From JBLHUT01 sp047629975 (lineage in GTDB: Bacteria > Pseudomonadota > Alphaproteobacteria > Rhodobacterales > Rhodobacteraceae), in NCBI GenBank assembly GCA_047629975.1, contig JBLHUT010000219.1:1-6147 (forward strand): DNA of 6,147 bases. The letters run 5' to 3'. A program made the position numbers and the translations under genes. This document shows positions 1 through 5,454 of this stretch, in pieces (position 1 is the first letter of the stretch; each line of letters opens with the position of its first letter). Below the pieces are notes generated by a model that ran no database searches, had not been told where the DNA came from, and saw only the letters and a list, made by a program, of their open reading frames with translations.

Positions 1-1740
1 GGTTTCAGAGCCACGTATTTTGACTTTGGAGACATTAAAAAAGACCCTGCGGATGCAGACTGGACCAGACCGGGAGATCATCAGGAGATCATCACCGAGA
101 TCGAATATGAAAAAACCAAGGAGCCCTTCTGGGAAGGAGGGCCGGAGGAAAAGTTTGGTGTAAAGATCGATGGGAACATCGAGGTGGAGCAGGCCGGAAC
201 ATTTACCTTTCATGTAGACAGCGACAAAGACGCCGCGGTGCTGTTTATCAACGGTGTCGAGGCATCGGAATATCACGACGGGAAGGGCGGTAAGAAGGGC
301 GAGTTCGAGATTGAACTCGATGCCGGCACCCATGTTTTCGAGCTGCGCTATTTCGATGAAAAGGGAAATGCAGAGCTGAAGCTGGAATGGGAGGGGCCGG
401 GCATTGACGGGCGGGCTTTGGTCACGGCACCGCCCGTGGACGATTTGCAGACAGTGAGTGGCAGGCCGATTGTCTTTGGTCTGGAAAACGAAGATACTAG
501 TATGCTTGTCGAGGATCGCTCGATCACCGGCTTGCCCGAGGGAACGGTTGTTCAGGCTGGTGCCGCGTCTGTTGAAGTCGGACAGGACGGTGTGGCACAG
601 ATTACCGGATGGGATACGTCCTTGCTTGTGATTTCCGCACCGGTCAATTTTTACGGACAGGTCGCCGCCAAGCTGGTGACGACAGTTCAGGCAGAAAATG
701 GTGACACGGTGGCACATTCGACCGACGTGCCCTTTTCGGTGCAATCGTTGTTCGACACCCCCCCCAGCTTGCAGGTCGAGACCGGATTTCGGGCACGTTA
801 TTTCGACATGGACCAGAGCCTGAGAAAGCTGTCTGATGTTGATTGGTCCGCCCCGCCCACGCATCAGGAAACCGTGAGCGAGATCAACTATACCAACAGT
901 GGCGGATCATTCTGGGAGGGCGGGTCCACCGATACATTTGGCACGCAGCTTACGGGGAACATCAATGTCGAAGAGGGGGGTGAATTTACATTCTACCTTG
1001 GCGGCGATGACGGCGCGGCGCTTTATATCGACGGCAATCCGGTGGTTGTTGATGATGGCTTGCACGGGTATCGGACCCGCAACGACAGGATCGAACTTGA
1101 TGCCGGCACCTATGATATCGAAGTGCGGTATTTCGAGAATTATGGCAATGCCGGCCTGAAGCTGGAATGGGAGGGGCCGGGCATTGACGGGCGTGAACTG
1201 GTTCCGGCCCATTCCGGCCTTGTGACGCCGCAAAACGGCACTGCCGAGCTTTGCCTGACAGCCTCCGAACTGGGCGAGGCGGGGCAAATATCGATGTCCG
1301 GCCTGCCTGCGGATACCATTCTGATCAGCGGGGACAATTTCGCCATGTCTGATGGTGGGCCGGTTGATTTGACCGGCTGGGACCTTGGGTCGCTCGAGAT
1401 GTCGCCGCCCTTGGGGTTTGTCGGAACGATCACGGCAGAGGTAACCCTGAGTGACACTGCCTTCACCGGGCAAACAATCGAAACGGTTGAGGTGTTTTCG
1501 ATTGATGTTGGCGATGTGGAGGCGATGCAAAGCGAAATTGCATCGGCACAGCACGCAATCCTGTTCGAGGAAAGCTCGGCCGGGGCGGGCTCGACCAGCT
1601 GGCTTGAGGCCGCCGATGGCGAAGGGCAGGGCAGCACATCGTCGGATGATGACAATGTCCTTCAGGAACCGGTCAACGAAGGCGGTGACACAGATACGGC
1701 CATGGCCTTTGCCGACACCTATGAGCGGCAGGATTGGTAG
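1..1740 (+). CDS. Tandem PA14-domain repeat protein, C-terminal part (5' truncated by window)
   Basis: The frame is open from base 1 to a TAG at 1738-1740 (579 residues visible), so the GTG at 184 is an internal Val codon and the start lies upstream. Two PA14 domains are visible, at residues 1-141 and 262-401. Both begin GFRA-YFD, continue through FWEGG, a G-FTF strand, an L-I-G strand and ELDAGT, and end LKLEWEGPGIDGR. Each is followed by a beta-rich module (about 142-261 and 402-504) with matching landmarks: GLP at 177-179 and 434-436, TGWD at 202-205 and 458-461, and an F-x-G strand near 217-219 and 473-475. The tail, 505-579, is rich in Asp, Glu, Ser and Gly and ends ERQDW. PA14 domains are beta-barrels found in glycosidases, adhesins and toxins and often bind carbohydrate; a secreted or surface carbohydrate-binding role is inferred. 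No enzyme domain and no membrane anchor is seen in this part. The fold is confident; ligand and function are unknown. Confidence 0.85.
   Translation, partial: GFRATYFDFGDIKKDPADADWTRPGDHQEIITEIEYEKTKEPFWEGGPEEKFGVKIDGNIEVEQAGTFTFHVDSDKDAAVLFINGVEASEYHDGKGGKKGEFEIELDAGTHVFELRYFDEKGNAELKLEWEGPGIDGRALVTAPPVDDLQTVSGRPIVFGLENEDTSMLVEDRSITGLPEGTVVQAGAASVEVGQDGVAQITGWDTSLLVISAPVNFYGQVAAKLVTTVQAENGDTVAHSTDVPFSVQSLFDTPPSLQVETGFRARYFDMDQSLRKLSDVDWSAPPTHQETVSEINYTNSGGSFWEGGSTDTFGTQLTGNINVEEGGEFTFYLGGDDGAALYIDGNPVVVDDGLHGYRTRNDRIELDAGTYDIEVRYFENYGNAGLKLEWEGPGIDGRELVPAHSGLVTPQNGTAELCLTASELGEAGQISMSGLPADTILISGDNFAMSDGGPVDLTGWDLGSLEMSPPLGFVGTITAEVTLSDTAFTGQTIETVEVFSIDVGDVEAMQSEIASAQHAILFEESSAGAGSTSWLEAADGEGQGSTSSDDDNVLQEPVNEGGDTDTAMAFADTYERQDW
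376..413 (+). repeat. 38-bp direct repeat, copy 1 (end of first PA14 domain)
   Basis: This stretch is identical base for base to 1156-1193, exactly 780 bp (260 codons) downstream in the same frame. It encodes the closing PA14 strand from LKLEWEG through GIDG. The bases on each side differ between the copies, so identity is confined to this block plus shorter matches such as GATGCCGGCACC just upstream in each domain. Confidence 0.9.
1156..1193 (+). repeat. 38-bp direct repeat, copy 2 (end of second PA14 domain)
   Basis: This is the second copy of the block at 376-413, with all 38 positions identical, including third codon positions. The surrounding PA14 domains differ at many positions. A block this conserved suggests recent duplication or gene conversion between units and could serve as a recombination point for gain or loss of units. 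Confidence 0.9.
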
Positions 1741-1763
1741 CGTGCCACCGCCCCTTGAAACAC

Positions 1764-2417
1764 TCAGAACGGGTGCGGGGTGCCGTCATAGGTTTCGAAC
1801 ACGCCTGTCGTGTCGATTGAAAGGTTGGCAAACCGGGCCATCAAGCCATCGGCGGCCTGATCGACGGTGATCTGTGCGGCCATGCCACCCATATCGGTCT
1901 GGACCCAACCGGGGTGATAGATCCCGACACTGATGCCCATGGGTTTGAAATCGGACGCCATGTTCCGCCCGAGGTTGAGCACGGCCGACTTTGAAGCCCG
2001 ATAGATATAGCTGCCCCCCGGGGCGCGCTCTGACGAGCCCATTTGCGAAGAGATAATCGCGATGCGCGCGGCCGGTGCTGCACGCAGGTTTGGCAACAGG
2101 GCCTGGATGGTCAAAAATACGCCGGTTACATTGGTTGCAAAGCTGTCGGCCCATAGTTGCGGCGCATAACCTGTCTCGAGATCGGCACCTTTGTCGAGAT
2201 ACACGCCGGCATTGCACACCAGAAGGTCAAGCGGCGCACCGTTCAGCGATGCCGCAAGTGCGGCGACACTGTCGGGTTTTGTGACATCCAGCGGGGCAAG
2301 TTCACTGCCGTGTGACGGGGTGCGGGCTGTTCCGACCGTTTTGCCGTTTGCGGACAGGTGCGCGTAAAGGGCGGCACCGATACCGCGGTTGGCACCGGTT
2401 ACCAAAGAGAGTGTCAT
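1764..2417 (-). CDS. Short-chain dehydrogenase/reductase (SDR) family oxidoreductase
   Basis: This 217-residue protein is a classical SDR, an NAD(P)-dependent oxidoreductase with a single Rossmann domain. The cofactor loop TGANRGIG is at residues 7-14, an Asp-Val pair of the adenine-binding region at 44-45, CNAG at 68-71, the structural Asn at 96, the catalytic Ser in the ISSQ segment at 123-124, and the catalytic YRASK (Tyr139, Lys143) at 139-143, followed by the HPGWVQTD loop at 168-175. It is somewhat shorter than the usual 240-260 residues and resembles the C-factor-like subgroup; the substrate cannot be told. The ATG at 2417 starts 2 nt after the TGA of the upstream DUF1178 gene, and an AAGG element at 2428-2431 lies inside that gene, so translational coupling is likely. 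The stop is 23 nt from the convergent PA14 gene. The annotation is firm at family level only. Confidence 0.93.
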   Translation of the reverse strand: MTLSLVTGANRGIGAALYAHLSANGKTVGTARTPSHGSELAPLDVTKPDSVAALAASLNGAPLDLLVCNAGVYLDKGADLETGYAPQLWADSFATNVTGVFLTIQALLPNLRAAPAARIAIISSQMGSSERAPGGSYIYRASKSAVLNLGRNMASDFKPMGISVGIYHPGWVQTDMGGMAAQITVDQAADGLMARFANLSIDTTGVFETYDGTPHPF

Positions 2418-2419
2418 GC

Positions 2420-2899
2420 TCAGTTCGCCTTGCGTTTGGGAATGAAGGGAAGGGGGGCGATTTGAATGCCTTCGTCGATCAACTTTTTGGCCTCGTCAAG
2501 TCGGGCTTCTCCGAAAATTGCGCGCGCAGGGGTGTCGCCGTCGTGCATCGCGCGCGCTTCGGCAGCGAACGAGGATCCGACGTATTCACAGTTTTGCTCG
2601 ACGTTTTTGCGCAGTTCGGCAACCGCGCGCTCGGCGGGGGTCGAGGGGATGGATAATGTCGGTTTGGCGGTATCGGAGGATGCAGGCGTGGGGGTATCGG
2701 TGCCTTGTGCGACGTCGCCGGCAATACCGTCCTGAGACGTGCTCAGGCGCGGTGCCATTATGGCTTTTTGAACAGTCGGGCTGCCGCAGATGGCACAGGT
2801 CAAATGCCCCGTGCGCGCAAGAGTGTCAAAGGCCCCCGCCGACGCGAACCAGCTGTCGAACGCATGGCCCTGATCGCATTTCAGCCGATAGGTAATCAT
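2420..2899 (-). CDS. DUF1178 family protein with zinc-ribbon-like N-terminus
   Basis: This 159-residue protein matches DUF1178, a small family common in alpha- and betaproteobacteria with no established function. The N-terminus, residues 1-50, carries Cys8 followed by GHAFDSWF, then Cys35-x-x-Cys38 and the QKAIMAP segment. This arrangement looks like a small metal-binding ribbon; zinc binding is inferred, since only three of the usual four Cys sit in this region, with Cys104 further on and His12 nearby. Residues 51-88 are a Pro/Ser/Thr/Asp-rich linker. The C-terminal half, 89-159, holds the family's NCEYVG-SFA-EARAMH and APLPF segments. The start is the ATG at 2899, with only a weak AGG-type ribosome site upstream. 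It lies 41 nt after the NUDIX gene and 2 nt before the SDR gene, so it is the middle member of a probable three-gene unit. Confidence 0.9.
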   Translation of the reverse strand: MITYRLKCDQGHAFDSWFASAGAFDTLARTGHLTCAICGSPTVQKAIMAPRLSTSQDGIAGDVAQGTDTPTPASSDTAKPTLSIPSTPAERAVAELRKNVEQNCEYVGSSFAAEARAMHDGDTPARAIFGEARLDEAKKLIDEGIQIAPLPFIPKRKAN

Positions 2900-2940
2900 G
2901 CGTGCCGGCCTATCTGGTTTGATCGCAGATCACGCACCGG

Positions 2941-3408
2941 TCACCTGCCTGCTTTTGGCTTGGGGGGGGCTGTGAAGTTTGCAAGGATCGCCTGCAATTC
3001 GGGTTCGGCAACTTTTTTCGCCGCTTTTTGCGGAGTGAACCACCGGCGGGTGCGTTCGGTTTTTTCGGGAAAGTTGTTTTTCAGGTCACTGACCAATATC
3101 GGAAAAAGTGCCACCACACAGGGCAACGAGCTTTCCTCGGTCAAAAATTTTTCATAGCTGTAAAGCCCGACGCAGTTTTCAAAGGTCTTGCCTTTTACAC
3201 CGGCCTCTTCCCATGCTTCCTTAGCCGCAGATTGCGCAGGGGTCAGCCCGTTGGCAGGCCAGCCTTTAGGCACGATCCAACGCTTGCTGCTCCGGCTTGT
3301 CACAAGCAGGATCTGGGTTTCACCTTTTAGGACACGATAGCAAAGTGCAGCGAACTGTGTACGTATTTCACGTTTGCCGCCTTTGGTGACAACCATTGGT
3401 ATTTGCAT
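2941..3408 (-). CDS. NUDIX hydrolase
   Basis: This 155-residue protein belongs to the NUDIX superfamily, which hydrolyses nucleoside diphosphates linked to another moiety and uses a divalent metal. The Nudix box lies at residues 49-71: Gly49, then the metal-binding KEAWEEAGV at 63-71, with Glu64, Glu67 and Glu68 retained. Against the consensus GX5EX7REUXEEXGU, position 7 is Leu55 instead of Glu and position 15 is Lys63 instead of Arg. The preceding VPKGWP (46-51) resembles the diphosphoinositol-polyphosphate/Ap-n-A type subgroup, where such changes can be normal. The C-terminus is Lys/Pro-rich. The start is the ATG at 3408; a second in-frame ATG at 3396 (Met5) is an alternative, and neither has a strong ribosome site. 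It is first in the minus-strand cluster with DUF1178 and SDR. The substrate is not determinable from sequence. Confidence 0.9.
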   Translation of the reverse strand: MQIPMVVTKGGKREIRTQFAALCYRVLKGETQILLVTSRSSKRWIVPKGWPANGLTPAQSAAKEAWEEAGVKGKTFENCVGLYSYEKFLTEESSLPCVVALFPILVSDLKNNFPEKTERTRRWFTPQKAAKKVAEPELQAILANFTAPPKPKAGR

Positions 3409-3587
3409 GGCCTGGGTCAGCTTGAGTGCTCCGGAAAATATGGTTTGCCTGTCAACTGGTGTTTAGCGCGGACACCATAGCAGCGGGGTTGGCAAAGGCA
3501 AACTTGCCTTCCTTGGCCTGTGTTCTTTCGCTAATGCCGCGCTAAGTAAAACGAATTACATGATTTCCAAGTTAAGGAGCCGTAAAT
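3409..3587. promoter_or_regulatory. Divergent intergenic region with small inverted and direct repeats
   Basis: This 179-nt gap separates the minus-strand NUDIX start from the plus-strand peroxidase start and must hold promoters for both. It contains TGGTGT (3457-3462) facing ACACCA (3472-3477) around a 9-nt spacer; AAGGCAA (3495-3501) facing TTGCCTT (3504-3510) around AC; and the hexamer CGCTAA twice 11 bp apart (3529-3534, 3540-3545), with its reverse complement TTAGCG at 3463-3468. No sigma70 pair with proper spacing is convincing. The repeats are direct observations; an operator role is inference. Confidence 0.45.
3574..3579 (+). promoter_or_regulatory. Ribosome binding site of the peroxidase gene
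   Basis: AAGGAG, within TAAGGAG, lies 8 nt before the ATG at 3588. It is a near-ideal Shine-Dalgarno sequence and fixes the start at 3588, which places a signal peptide at the N-terminus. Confidence 0.85.
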
Positions 3588-4163
3588 ATGTCCTTTTTCA
3601 GCGCTTTGCGTGTCGTTATGGCCGCTGTTTCGGGTTTTTTGGCGGTTGGATGGGCATTTTCGTCTGTTGCCGAAGGCGATTTAAAGCCGGTGCTCCCGCT
3701 AACAGAGATAACATTTGCCTCTATCGATGGGGGAACCCTGCCGTTAGGGGACTGGTTGGGTCGTCCTGTTCTTGTTGTGAACACGGCGTCACAATGCGCA
3801 TTCACCCGGCAATATAGCGACCTTCAGGCGCTTTATGACCGCTACCGCGCGCGCGGGCTGGTGGTGCTGGCAGTGCCATCGGATGATTTCCGCCAGGAGC
3901 TTGGAACAGAGGCCGAGGTCAAAGAATTTTGTGAGCTGAACTATGATCTCGATCTGCCGATGTCCGAGATTACCCATGTTGTCGGCCCTGCTGCACATCC
4001 GTTTTATCAACAGGTGGCGCAGGTTTCGGGGTTCGAACCGCGGTGGAACTTCAACAAGATCCTGATCGGTCCTCGGGGCGATGTCATTGCGACTTATGGC
4101 GCGACACTGCGTCCGACCGCGCGCAAGTTAACGCGCGCGGTAGAGGCGGCTTTGACACAATGA
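3588..4163 (+). CDS. Glutathione peroxidase-like thiol peroxidase, probably exported
   Basis: This 191-residue protein belongs to the GPx family, which reduces hydrogen peroxide and organic or lipid hydroperoxides using glutathione or thioredoxin. The N-terminus has a hydrophobic stretch (about 9-24) and a possible cleavage site after SVA at 26-28, so a periplasmic location is inferred. The peroxidatic Cys70 sits in NTASQC-FT (65-73). The other members of the catalytic tetrad are visible as Gln103 (in RQE) and Trp153-Asn154 (in WNFNK). Cys115, in FCELNY, matches the resolving Cys of thioredoxin-dependent GPx such as yeast Gpx3, pointing to an atypical 2-Cys mechanism. The usual PCNQF motif reads PSDDF (97-101) and the loop before QE is one residue shorter. 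This appears to be a variant seen in Rhodobacterales rather than decay. It is probably cotranscribed with the deacetylase gene 54 nt downstream. Confidence 0.92.
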   Translation: MSFFSALRVVMAAVSGFLAVGWAFSSVAEGDLKPVLPLTEITFASIDGGTLPLGDWLGRPVLVVNTASQCAFTRQYSDLQALYDRYRARGLVVLAVPSDDFRQELGTEAEVKEFCELNYDLDLPMSEITHVVGPAAHPFYQQVAQVSGFEPRWNFNKILIGPRGDVIATYGATLRPTARKLTRAVEAALTQ

Positions 4164-4204
4164 GCCGTCTCGCGTGATGTCGCACAGGTCGGCGGCGGGT
4201 CTGA

Positions 4205-4210
4205 AGAGGG
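4205..4210 (+). promoter_or_regulatory. Ribosome binding site of the deacetylase gene
   Basis: AGAGGG lies 7 nt before the ATG at 4218. A TTG immediately upstream at 4215 is also in frame, but its spacing to this site would be only 4 nt, so the ATG is preferred. Confidence 0.7.
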
Positions 4211-4217
4211 CCTTTTG

Positions 4218-5339
4218 ATGCTCGACAAACCTGTTTTCCTTGGAAATTCTATTTATCGCAAATCAAGTTACGGCGGGCTGCATCCGCTTCGGGTGCCGCG
4301 CGTCTCGACGGTGATGGATCTGTCGCGGGCTTTGGGGTGGCTGGATGATGCGCAATACCGCACAAGCCCGCGGGCCAAGCCGGCAGCGCTCAGAATCTGG
4401 CACGACGACGCCTATCTCGAGGCGCTGCAACAGGCCGAGCAAGACCTGGAGGTTTCGCAGCAGGTGCGCGAGCGGTTCAACCTCGGGACGGCATCGAACC
4501 CGGTCTATGGCGAGGTGTTCCGCCGCCCTGCGACCGCGGCAGGCGGGTCTTTGATGGCCGGAGAGATGTTGCGCGGGGGCGGCGTGATCTACCACCCCGC
4601 GGGCGGGACGCATCACGGGCTGCCGGGGCGAGCGAACGGGTTTTGCTATCTCAACGATCCGGTCCTTGCGATGTTATCGCTGCGGCGGATGGGGGTTCGA
4701 CGGATTGCGTATGTCGATATCGATGCGCATCATCCCGACGGGGTCGAGGTGGGGTTTCACGGCGATCCTGATATGTTGATGATCTCTGTGCACGAAGAAA
4801 ACCGCTGGCCGCGCACGGGGGCGCTGCACGACACGGCGGGGGGATCGGCAGTGAACCTTCCGGTGCCGCGCGGGATGAATGACACCGAAATGGCGTTGAT
4901 ACGGGACGATCTGATTGTACCGCTAATCGAGGCCCACGCCCCCGAGGCGATCGTGCTGCAATGCGGGGCGGATGCGGTCGAAGAAGACCCGCTTTCGGGG
5001 TTGAGCCTGTCGAACAATGCCCATTGGGAGATTGTGGCGGCTTTGCGCCCGATGTCGGCGCGGTATCTTGTGCTCGGGGGCGGCGGGTACAACCCCTGGT
5101 CGGTGGGGCGTCTTTGGACGGGGGTCTGGGCGGTTCTGGCAGGCAAGGAAATCCCGGACCGGTTGCCCAAAGAGGCAGAGGAGGTGTTGCGCGCGTTGGA
5201 GTGGCAAGGCAACAGTCGCGCGAAATCACCGCCCGATCATTGGTTTACCACGTTGCGCGATACTCCGCGTCCCGGGCCGGTGCGGCCCAGTCTGCGCGCT
5301 CGGATCGACACGCTCAGGGCGCGGCGGGGCCTGAGCTGA
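4218..5339 (+). CDS. Histone deacetylase family protein, class I/AcuC-like
   Basis: This 373-residue protein is a zinc-dependent deacetylase of the arginase/deacetylase fold. The closest visible likeness is to class I HDACs and bacterial AcuC. Numbering from the ATG at 4218, the active-site His pair is His132-His133 in GGTHHG, followed by ANGFCYLND (139-147). The metal ligands are Asp169 and His171 in DIDAHHPDGVE (167-177) and Asp252 in QCGAD (248-252). The transition-state Tyr is Tyr291 in GGGGY (287-291). All catalytic residues are present, so an active enzyme is expected. Bacterial relatives deacetylate acetyl-lysine proteins (AcuC acts on acetyl-CoA synthetase) or small acetylated amines; which applies here is unknown. 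The last 60 residues are Arg/Pro-rich and more variable. It follows the peroxidase gene by 54 nt with no terminator seen between, so an operon is likely. The GC content is visibly higher than in the PA14 gene. Confidence 0.93.
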   Translation: MLDKPVFLGNSIYRKSSYGGLHPLRVPRVSTVMDLSRALGWLDDAQYRTSPRAKPAALRIWHDDAYLEALQQAEQDLEVSQQVRERFNLGTASNPVYGEVFRRPATAAGGSLMAGEMLRGGGVIYHPAGGTHHGLPGRANGFCYLNDPVLAMLSLRRMGVRRIAYVDIDAHHPDGVEVGFHGDPDMLMISVHEENRWPRTGALHDTAGGSAVNLPVPRGMNDTEMALIRDDLIVPLIEAHAPEAIVLQCGADAVEEDPLSGLSLSNNAHWEIVAALRPMSARYLVLGGGGYNPWSVGRLWTGVWAVLAGKEIPDRLPKEAEEVLRALEWQGNSRAKSPPDHWFTTLRDTPRPGPVRPSLRARIDTLRARRGLS

Positions 5340-5389
5340 CAGCTCTGGCCTGTTTTGCCCGGTGCGGTATGCGCGGTTTTTAGGGTGAC

Positions 5390-5418
5390 CGCAGGGCTGG
5401 TAGGATACCTGCCCTGCG
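5390..5418 (+). terminator. Strong imperfect hairpin between convergent genes
   Basis: CGCAGGGC (5390-5397) pairs with GCCCTGCG (5411-5418). Inside, after one T-T mismatch, GGTA (5399-5402) pairs with TACC (5406-5409) around a GGA loop. This gives 12 base pairs in 29 nt between the convergent deacetylase and CoA-transferase genes. The position suits a bidirectional terminator, but no T-run follows on either strand, so Rho-dependent, mRNA-end-protecting or other roles are equally possible. Confidence 0.45.
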
Positions 5419-5454
5419 TGATGTGCTGTTGTGTAGTGTACGAGTGGTATCGGC

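Noticed and set aside
184..186. GTG as the start of the PA14 protein
   Set aside because: The frame is open to base 1 and the upstream codons encode the first third of a PA14 domain that matches copy 2, so this GTG is an internal Val.
907..1554. A 215-codon open frame on the minus strand inside the PA14 gene
   Set aside because: Its translation has no recognisable family features and is rich in Arg, Pro and His. It overlaps a frame with clear domain repeats, so it is a shadow frame of GC-rich DNA.
2312..2656. Plus-strand frames overlapping the SDR and DUF1178 genes
   Set aside because: They run opposite to two genes with firm family motifs and show no protein-like conservation.
3435..3455. 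TTGACA (minus strand, 3455-3450) with TATTTT (3440-3435) as a promoter for the NUDIX gene
   Set aside because: The hexamers look good individually, but the spacer is only 9 nt, far from the 16-18 nt needed by sigma70.
4215..4217. TTG as the start of the deacetylase
   Set aside because: An ATG follows directly at 4218 and has better spacing from the AGAGGG site.
4651..5229. A 192-codon minus-strand frame opposite the deacetylase gene, with further shorter ones
   Set aside because: The translation is Pro/Arg/Ser-rich low complexity, while the plus strand carries a complete deacetylase with every catalytic residue.
5359..5381. GC-rich stretch before TTTTT (5377-5381) as an intrinsic terminator for the deacetylase gene
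   Set aside because: The only stem I can draw has a 3-nt bulge and few pairs, and the T-run is only five bases, so it is too weak to list as a feature.
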